A model generated the notes under the pieces. That model was not told where the DNA came from. It made no database searches and saw nothing but the letters and a program-made list of their open reading frames with translations. The translations under genes and the position numbers were made by a program. A stretch of DNA of 64,000 nucleotides from Plutella xylostella (Eukaryota > Arthropoda > Insecta > Lepidoptera > Plutellidae), in assembly GCF_932276165.1 (NCBI RefSeq), contig NC_064007.1, forward strand, positions 6,768,001 through 6,832,000. Direction: 5' to 3'. Of the stretch, positions 56,301 through 64,000 are shown piece by piece. Position 1 is the stretch's first letter; every line of letters begins with the position of its first letter.

Positions 56301-57052
56301 TTATGTACCTGGAACTTTTAGCGATAGAACAAGCTGTTTCACACATTAAGAACACTGTAGAGACTAAAATTGTTGTGGTCTCTGACTCCAAAAGTGCTTT
56401 ACAACACTTGGCTCGCTGTACCTCGAATTGTCGAGGAACACCGATAGCTTATAGTATTTTGGCGGCTATTTTGGAGTTAGAAAGTACTGGCAAACAAATT
56501 AAATTTCAATGGGTTCCATTCCACGTTGGTGTTGAAGGTAATGAAATAGTGGATAAATTAGCTGGAGAGGCCTCAATGGATGGTGAAGTTCTCGATTGCC
56601 TTCCTTTCTTTACCGATATGTTTCCAATAATTAGAACAGCAGGTTACTCTCAATGGAAAGAATACTTCGATAGGCGTTCGTTAGAGAAAGGCGTTTGGTA
56701 TAAAACCATTCAGTGCAGTCTCCTTGGCAGTCCCTGGTTCGAGAGAAGCATACTTTCTAGAACCGACATTGTGACATCTCTGAGACTCCGAGCTGGACAT
56801 CTTCCTTTGAATAAATTTGCGTACCTTATGCGTAAATCGGAATCTCCTAATTGCGAGGAATGTGGCAGAGTTGAAGATGTGTACCATTTATTATATGAAT
56901 GTGTCCGCACGGAGTCCCAGAGACAAGAAATCTATAATAATGCAATGTTCTATGGCGTAGGCGGCTGTAACAGTGTCCTGGCCTATCCTCTTTCTGACGG
57001 GGCCAGGCTACTGTACAGACTAGCTCGCTTTGGTATGAAATCTAGAAGATAA
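53340..57052 (+). pseudogene. ORF2 (endonuclease, RT, RNase H) of the I-group LINE
   Basis: Endonuclease at 53340-54524: VLQWNAQSIRPK, ISETWL, AGDFNGHHRNW, GSDHLMI. A one-base frameshift at about 54525 leads into 54530-57052 (840 codons). There the RT has RPIALMSCLCKILH, GFRKSKSC, FDVDSAYNNV, GIPQGDPLSPLLFN and YADD at about residues 257-260. RNase H starts near residue 558 (MYTDASRTGDSKGIAFY, EL...A, VVVSDSKSALQHLA, NEIVDKLAG). It ends with a CEECGRVEDVYHLLYEC motif. Apart from the frameshift the protein looks intact. Confidence 0.88.
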
Positions 57053-57929
57053 GTGATTTTTGATTATATAAATACACAAATAGTATAATACCATTAGTTA
57101 TATATGCCTAGTTTTAGTTAACAAACTGTTGTAACATAACTTTATTTTGCTCCTACGAGGGCTACATCGTCATTTTATGTACAATGTCCTCTATAAATAA
57201 ATAAGATTAAAAAAAAAAAAAAAAACTCACCCAATCAAAATAAGGAAACACTAACCTCAAAACTTGATGCGCAGACACAAACAAAGTCACAAGAACCGGA
57301 ACAAAGCTTACCATCACAAATACCTAAAGGCTCAAAACCCTCAACCCGACAGCAGAAGTATCAATCGAAAAATAAACAGAATGTTTTGATTAAATCAGCC
57401 AATAAGACCAATCATATATTGGAAATAAGTGAAGAAAAATTAGGACCGACGTTCAAGATTTGCCACAACCTGAATACTAATGCAGGAATCAGGGAACTTA
57501 AAGATATCGCGGAAAACACTAAACACCTGACTAGAAATGATTTTTGCGTAGTAATGATTGGAGAAGAGGATTTTAAAAAAACAAACGATTATTTTGAACT
57601 AGTCCTCTTAATAAGAAATGCTACAAAGCAAATTGAGAACACTAATATCCTAATATGCCTCCCGACATATAAATATAATGGGTATAAAACTATGTACAAT
57701 TGGAGAGTAGAGACCTTCAATAATCTACTGTACTTAGATGTATCCACACATAAGCATGTTTTTTTGATGGACACTAATAAAAATATAAAATATAACTACA
57801 ATATGTTTTTACAACAAGGACATGTAAATGACGTAGGCATAAACGTAGTATTTGATGACATTAAATACGCATTAAATGACATTATGAACATAAATAATAA
57901 TTTTGACAATTCTACAACAGACCACATAA

Positions 57930-60851
57930 ATGACCCCGACTTTTTTCGTCAATAATTCAAATAAATCTTATTCTTTTGTACATGATAGCATATCTATATT
58001 TCATCAAAATATAGCTGGACTTATAAATAAGTCCGATCTATTAATTGTTCATCTTGAAAATCTTAACACTGCAGGAATTGATGTAGACGTTATATGTGCT
58101 ACTGAATCTTTTGTGCAATTAGGCCAAGAAAAGATGATAAATATTCCAAATTTCCAACTTGCAGCGAACTTCTCACGTAGCGATGAAAGAAGAGGAGGCA
58201 CCTGCATTTTCGTTAAAAACTATCACCAATATAAAGAAATTAAAGACGTAGCAAAATTATCTGTTTCAGGTGTTATAGAGCTTTGCGCAATAGAGCTCGT
58301 AGAACATAGTATAATAATTATATGTGCCTATAGAATACCTAAATCGAAAGAAAAAAAGAAATATTTAGGGATATTTTATGAAAAATTAGACTGTGTATTG
58401 AATAAGTTATGTAAGAAATCAAATAAAAAAATCATCTTTTGTGGAGATTTTAATATTGATAGATTGCAAAATAATAATGAGTCTAGACTTTTTCAAAATA
58501 CCCTCTTGGAGTATGATCTAAAACTAGAGATCAACGAACCTACCCGGCTATCAAGCGGAACGTGTATCGATAACTATGCACATAACATTCGTAGGGGCTG
58601 TAAAGCCCAAGTACTAGACTATGGGTTATCGGACCACACAGCACAACTGCTATCTATTCCTGTTAAAAAATATACGAAAATGAAATACTGGTTCGTCAGA
58701 AAAAGGGATTTCAGTGACGAAAATCTTAAACTCTTTAACAAACACATAAAAAAAATGACATTTTCAGAGATGTATTCTCTAAATGAACCAGAGGCAGTAT
58801 ACAGTTCATTCTTAGAGACATTTTTGTTGATTTTTAATCTTTGCTTCCCATTTAAAATCATCAAAATATATACAAAAAAGAAGCAGAGATGGATTTCAAA
58901 GGGCATACGCAAATGTAGCAGGCGACAAAGAGAACTTCTTTGGAACTACAGAACACAACCAACTGAAAGTAATAAAATAAAATTAAAATCTTATTCACAA
59001 AGATATAGAAGGGTTATTAAGCTCAAACAAAAAGCCCAAAATAATCACTACATCCAAATTGCACAAAACAAGTCAAAAGCAACATGGAAAGTCATAAATA
59101 GTACTTCAAACTTTCCCAAAGAGGAAATAAAACAGATAAAATTAGATCACAATTTACTTACTGACCCAAAGGATATAGCCAATGCTTTTAATAATTATTT
59201 TATTGACCAAGTTAAATGCTCTCAAACAAAACCAGCAACACCTAATATACAAAAGGCATTCATTACCCAATCTATATTTATGAACCCAGTAAGCTCTGAT
59301 GCTATAATAAAGATTATCAAAGATTTAAAAAACACGAATAGCGTTGGCTATGATGAGATCTCTACTAATGTACTTAAATACGTAGCAGAAACAGTAGCTC
59401 CCCACTTAGCATACGTAATTAACGTATGCGTTAGTTACGGAATATATCCGGATAAACTTAAACCAGTGACTGTACTTCCTATATTTAAAAAAGACAACAG
59501 AGAAGAAATGCAGTTTTATAGACCTATAGCACTAATATCAGTAATTTCCAAGGTATTTGAAAAATATATTTATAATTCTTTGACATCATTTTTTGACAAG
59601 CACAATATTATTATAGACGAGCAAAAGGGGTTTCGAAAAAATATGACTATAAGTTTAGCAATTTTTGAATTCTTAAGTAAAGTAATGACATGTATAGATG
59701 AAAAAACTCCCGTATGTGCCATATACATGGACTTGACTAAAGCCTTTGACTACGTAAATCATAATATATTAATTAGTAAACTGAAATCATACGGTATCAG
59801 GGGCAACGTTATTGAACTCATAAAGTCATACTTAAGCAATAGGAAACAATGTACACAAATAACCAAAATGTGTCCTAAAACTAAAATGGAAATAAAATAC
59901 CTTTCGGATAATAGAGAAATACTACATGGAGTTCCTCAGGGCAGTGTACTGGGCCCACTGTTATTCCTGACTTATATTAATGACCTTCCTAAACATGTTT
60001 CCAATCCCATGATCCTTTTCGCAGATGATAGCACTGTCATAATAAAATGCACAGATAAACTCAGCTATGAGGAGACAATAAATAAGAACCTGTCAGAAAT
60101 TATAAACTGGTTAGATGACAATAGCTTGGTAGCTAATCTCGGTAAGACTAAATTGATGATGTTTCATCAGAGAAAAACCATTCCTGATGTTACAATAACT
60201 TACAACAACCAGCCCGTAAATGAAACACGAGTAACTAAATTTCTAGGTCTTAATATAGACAACCAACTAACGTGGAACGATCATGCGAATGATCTTTGTT
60301 CAAAGCTCAGTAAACACTCATATATGCTTTTCAGACTGAGAGGTATTGTTAATATGGATACACTTATAATAGCCTATCATGCATATGTGGCATCCACACT
60401 TCGTTATGGGATAATTTTTTGGGGCAACTGCACTAAAAAAGATACAATATTTAAAGCGCAAAAAAGAATTATCAGATCAATGTGTGGTCTTAAAACGACA
60501 GACAGCTGTAAGCCGTACTTTTAAAAAAATGAAATATTAACTCTTACAAGTCTTTATATCTACGAAGTCGCGTTATTTGTAAAAACAAATCCTAATCTCT
60601 TCATCAAAGCAGCAGATGTACATCACTCCAGTAGAATCCGTTCGATCCATAGGAATAGGATATGTATCCAAAGCTCAAAGACTGCTTTAATGAATAAAAG
60701 TGTTTTCTGTATGTCACCACTTATCTATAACAAAATACCGAACAGTATTAGAGATTTAGACCTAAAATTATTTAAAAGAAAATTATTTAAATTATTGACT
60801 GATAAATGCTATTATACGATAGCAGAATTTATTGGAGATACTACAATATAG
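57930..60851 (+). pseudogene. ORF2 (endonuclease, RT) of the host LINE
   Basis: 864 codons are open from 57930 to 60524, overlapping ORF1. Endonuclease motifs: FHQNIAGLINK, ICATESF, IFCGDFNIDRL, YGLSDHTAQL. RT motifs: FYRPIALISVISKVFEKYI, IYMDLTKAFDYVNHNIL, HGVPQGSVLGPLLFLTYIN and the catalytic FADDS near residue 695. A frameshift in an A run at about 60525 is followed by the end of the protein to 60851 (SSRIRSIHRNRICI, LIYNKIPNSIRDLDLKLFK, KCYYTIAEF). There is no RNase H. One base change from full coding capacity. Confidence 0.85.
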
Positions 60852-61190
60852 GTAACGAATGAGATTGACAATGGACTACTCGGTTACAAATTATTTACTT
60901 TATGACATTGACTTTTTCTAATTACTTACAATCTATTTATTTACTCACCTTAGCTATTATTTAATACCTATTTAATTTAAATTTAATTATTGATTGATAA
61001 TATTGTTAATTGGATACCTTCTTTTGTACATTTGCCTGTTACTATTAGTTTGCATGTATTAACTAGTGTGCTATATCACTAAATGTTCGTATGCTTAATA
61101 AGCAGTACATGGAATGTACCTACTACCAATTGTATAAGATCTCCATTTACCTGTGTACACGAATAAAGAGTTTGATTTGATTTGATTCGT

Positions 61191-62000
61191 ATATAGTTGT
61201 TGACGATCTCCCATGCTGCTGAACGAAAACTTTCACCCGCGATTTAGCTCTATAGCTGCTTCTATGACTAGTGTATTGTAGCAACAAAGGTCTTTTCGTA
61301 TCAGCTTCTTTATATGCTTGGTGAGGGCCTGTTATTCTGACGAAATGTTACTCACAATTTGCTCTCATAGTTTGTAATTATCTATTATGGAAAGCAATCA
61401 ATAATAAAATTGTTTTTGTATCATTCTTCGCTACGGCTTAAGAAACTATGCACTCTACTAAGTTCCTAATAATTTCATTGAAAGAGTACATAGTATTTAG
61501 ATAATCAAAGGTTTAAATTCTGTTTTTTTTTGTAATTAAGCCTAAAAATATCAAATATTGTTCTAAAAGTGAGATTTCTTGTTTTTAAATTCGTGTTTAA
61601 TCAATAAAAGGACCGATTTTCCATAGAAAAAAATATATCAAACGCTTTGTATTATTTAATTTTCCCTAAAAGAAGATAAACCGTATGTATTATCTCGACA
61701 TATGACAAATTACAAGCAAGCATGTAAGCAAAAAAACGGGCTATATAGTCATAAATATGAAAATCGAAAATTTTGACAGGCAAGACCGTAATTATCTTCG
61801 GACCGCCTCAGAAAAACACTTGTAGATATAAAATGAAATGACTTAGGCTCAATTGAACTATATGTTTTATTGGCAAAGAGTTAATCTACCAATCACAAAA
61901 TAAATATATTTATTTTATTTATTATTCTTTACATTATGAGACACCAAACTTTCAAAACGCGATATCTCAAAACTACGTTTTTCAAGATATGACGGTTCGG
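61191..62000. other. No gene recognised
   Basis: AT-rich stretch after the LINE tail with no convincing frame or repeat boundaries. Confidence 0.4.
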
Positions 62001-62636
62001 ATTGTCATGTGCGATATGTATAATAGGAAAAAAACCATATAAACGGAAATGAAAAACTTTCGTTAGTACCTATAATGCCACTTTTTTAAATATAAATTTA
62101 TAAAAAATATGTTAAATTACAAAACTTTAAATTATTTAATTAAACTGTTTTCGAGAGGATGGACACAAATCTATGGAAGCTGGGACCAGCACCAATAGAA
62201 ATGAGTGATACGTCGTTGAAAAAGTTTTTTTTTTTTGCAGAATATGAATAAGAGAAGCGACTCCTGATTTACTGTCCAATTAGAATAATCATACCTTGAA
62301 AGTGTTTATATTTTATTTCTGTAATTTTCAAGTTTTTGTTATTTTTTGACATTCATTTTTAATTTTTATAACAAATGATCATCATTCATTATAATATTAT
62401 TATATTTGCCCTAACTGTCATCAGGAGAGAGAGTGCAATGTCTATGAAAAATACTTGCTTCCGACGAATTTATTTCAAAATGGACAACTTATAAATACGG
62501 ATTTGACGTCATAATATTTTTTTGCTAACTTGTAAAGAGCTATCCAACGATGTGTGACTCATCTTTATTAGACGTAGGTCCCAAAACGCCCATCCTCTTT
62601 TTAACACTAAAACTATCATCTTACTTAAAAAAATAA
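62001..62636 (-). other. Gene E downstream spacer
   Basis: Close copy of 39018-39390 plus 39813-39957 in the same orientation. It keeps the empty target site of the RTE insertion (ACAAATGATCATC near 62372) and has extra sequence at about 62405-62545. Confidence 0.55.
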
Positions 62637-63493
62637 TCAGATTTCGGAAAACAATATCCAAATTGACGTTGTGAAGGCGATTAGCATCAGACTGGTGACG
62701 TCAGCTGCCACGGCGGTGTTGTGACTGTTCTTGTGCACAGCCACCACCTGGTTTTGACTTACCTGGAAAGTTTAAAATTATAATGTAAATCGAGGGTATC
62801 ATCTTCCTACTGTACCTACTTAAGTACCTACCTAATTTCATCAAATTTGCTCACCATACTGAGGTTTTATTCGTCATAAAGAAATGTTAAGAGAAGAAAC
62901 TATTTAACGGGGGGCATTCTCAGCCGTGGGGTGCAAGGGAGCAGTACAGCGAGGCACCGGCCCAAGTTTCTATTCTATTTCTATATTTCATTATACTACT
63001 TACAGTGTTGTTGATCCAGTCGGTGTAGCTGGAGACGCGCATGAACACATGAGGGTAGAAGGAATCGTCGCATGTCATAACAAACGCGGTCACCCCAACC
63101 ACCACCCCGTTGTACACCAGGGGACCACCGGAATCACCCCTGCAAGCACCGGCTCCTGGGGAAAAACTCTAATTGTTAGCCGAGCTAGGTATGATATATA
63201 TATATATACAGTCATACTTTCTCACAAACACTCATGAATCCTATAACTTCGAAGCGGGTCCGTTTTTCATCAAACGCACTCGATAATACTCGTCAATCAT
63301 CTGCATAAGTCGGTTCAGCCTGTCGAGGAGTCGGATATACGAGCTTACCTCCAACACCAAGCAGCCCCGCGCAGAGCATGGAGTCGGGGAGTTCTGGGAC
63401 CTCCTGCCTCCACCGCGCGGCGCAGGTGTCTCGGTCCACCGTGCGCAGCCCCACGTGCCGCAGGCCGAGGGGGCTTGAGTAGCTGCAGTTCGT
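62637..63493 (-). CDS. S1 serine protease gene E (5' part outside window)
   Basis: Minus-strand exons: 63493-63349 (TNCSYSSPLGLRHVGLRT, DTCAARWRQEVPELPDSML), 63155-63004 (CRGDSGGP, FYPHVFMRVSSYTDWINNT) and 62762-62637 (VSQNQVVAVHKNSHN, LMLIAFTTSIWILFSEI, stop). Phases match genes A to C. The Cys-rich exon is nine nt longer than in gene A. Position 189 is Gly and 214 is Ala. The Asp, His, propeptide and signal exons would lie beyond 64000; the intron next to the window edge holds two repeats. No lesion in the visible part. Confidence 0.85.
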
Positions 63494-63601
63494 CTACGGA
63501 GTATTACAGTAGTGGTATAGGAAGCCGACAGAAATGATTCAGGGGCTCATTGCGGCAGCATGCCAAACATGGAGTAAGTATATATCCGTTTATTATCAAA
63601 T

Positions 63602-63750
63602 AGCTATTCCCGCGAGCTTCGCTTCGCCTTAAAAAGTTTTCCCGTGGGAATTCCGGGATAAAAAGTAGCCTATGTTCTTTCCCAGGGTCTAGACCGTATG
63701 TATACCAAATTTCATTCAAATCCGTTCAATAGTTTTGGCGTGAAAGAGTA

Positions 63751-63785
<35 letters not shown>

Positions 63786-63845
63786 CAGTTACTTTCGCAT
63801 TTATAATATTAGTTAGGATTAGGATTAGGATTAGTTAGGATAAGA
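63602..63845 (+). repeat. Interspersed repeat, AGCTTCGCTTCGCC family (long copy)
   Basis: Longest copy: ATTCCCGCGAGCTTCGC through CAGGGTCTAGACC, TTCAATAGTTTTGGCGTG, (CAGA)n, CATTTATAATATTAGTTAGG and a GGATTA array. Lies in an intron of gene E. Confidence 0.65.
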
Positions 63846-63873
63846 AATTAGGTCATTACTTACACAAAAAAAA

Positions 63874-64000
63874 AAACACGCACTCACGCCTTGTACTAAT
63901 GTACTCCCTTGCGGGGTAGGCAGAGGTGCATTGTAGCACCCACTTTTCGCCAGAGTGTTATGTTAGTCCCAATGTAATAGGGGGCGGGCCTATTAACATT
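63874..64000 (-). mobile_element. tRNA-derived SINE, cut by window end
   Basis: Same 3' body as 42235-42510 and 45110-45385 (ACGCCTTGTACTAATGTACT, AGGGGGCGGGCCTATTA). The tRNA head is beyond the edge. Confidence 0.7.

Larger units (their letters stand above)
51758..57223 (+). mobile_element. LINE with RNase H (I-group type), 13-bp target duplication
   Basis: It has a 5' UTR, ORF1, ORF2 with endonuclease, RT and RNase H, and a poly-A tail at about 57208-57223. AACTCACCCAATC flanks it (51745-51757, 57224-57236). RNase H with an A tail places it in the I/R1/LOA group; exact clade open. Only two frameshifts are visible, so it is young. Confidence 0.88.
51310..57955 (+). pseudogene. ORF1 of the host LINE, split by an inserted LINE
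   Basis: The N-terminal part starts at 51310 (MNFLDTITLRVSDD), with a coiled coil (KTLKDQIETLTIELRTAHEE). Indels in A runs near 51560 and 51695 shift the frame. After the 5.5-kb insertion the frame resumes at 57224 and runs to 57955 (FKICHNLNTNAGIREL, FCVVMIGEEDF, LPTYKYNGYKTMYNW, GHVNDVGINVVFDDI). The C-terminal part resembles the esterase-like ORF1 proteins of CR1-type elements; this is inferred. Confidence 0.65.
49236..61190 (+). mobile_element. CR1/Jockey-group LINE, doubly interrupted
   Basis: Host LINE in three parts: 5' UTR (49236-49500, resuming 51055-51309), ORF1 (51310-51757, resuming 57224-57955), ORF2 (57930-60851) and a 3' UTR ending in a (TTTGA)n tail at 61165-61190. It is split by a P-like transposon and by a second LINE, each with a perfect target duplication. 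Without the inserts it would be about 4.9 kb. The 5' limit is approximate. Confidence 0.8.

Noticed and set aside
1..64000. CRISPR arrays, bacterial operons or rRNA genes
   Set aside because: No regularly spaced repeats with unique spacers, no bacterial gene layout and no rRNA blocks; the sequence is eukaryotic.

Overview
The window looks like genomic DNA of a lepidopteran (moth or butterfly). It is AT-rich, its genes are split into small exons with GT-AG introns, and it is packed with repeat types typical of Lepidoptera: BEL/Pao LTR elements, RTE and CR1/Jockey-group LINEs, tRNA-derived SINEs and many TIR elements. Species cannot be told from the sequence alone.

The only host genes I can support form a tandem family of S1 (chymotrypsin-fold) serine proteases. 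Three lie on the plus strand: gene A (274-11133, 5' end outside the window), gene B (12188-27717, complete, 328 aa) and gene C (29209-33376, complete, 324 aa). Two lie on the minus strand: gene D (41100-39957, 5'-truncated, probably a pseudogene) and gene E (63493-62637, 5' exons beyond the window). An orphan promoter plus first exon (D', minus, 34711-34675) marks another minus-strand copy. The two arrays are inverted relative to each other, with the switch near 33.4-34.7 kb. The shared plan is seven exons: a 37-nt signal exon; propeptide plus R|I(V/I)GG; the His exon; the Asp exon; a Cys-rich exon; the GDSGGP exon; and a terminal exon for a hydrophobic C-terminal tail. Exon phases match in every copy. 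Pocket residues (Gly189, Val/Ala216, His226 equivalents) argue against trypsin specificity.

Most of the rest is mobile DNA in introns and spacers. 0.3-11 kb: gene A introns hold LINE pieces, a mariner-like MITE, a gag-PR BEL element (2534-6630) and an internally deleted BEL element (7995-10380). 12-28 kb: gene B is stretched to 15.5 kb by a 3.7-kb TIR element, SINEs, a minus-strand LINE with nested MITEs, and a TIR element carrying THAP and SAP coding pieces. 28-34 kb: gene C is compact; its 5' spacer carries a Harbinger-type MITE and its 3' end abuts an antisense LINE. 34.7-41 kb: inverted gene remnants with a gag-only BEL element whose two 505-bp LTRs look identical. 41-49 kb: MITEs, SINEs and LINE tails with no host gene seen. 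49.2-61.2 kb: a CR1/Jockey-type LINE interrupted by a P-element-like transposon (8-bp target duplication, THAP exons) and by a LINE with an RNase H domain (13-bp target duplication, poly-A). 62-64 kb: gene E.

Because the protease units are paralogous, they serve as filled-site/empty-site controls for one another, so many insertions could be delimited to the base. Candidates for something new are the unusual protease subfamily (very short leader, conserved promoter palindrome, hydrophobic C-terminal exon), the two THAP-bearing transposons, and the apparently recent gag-only BEL element.
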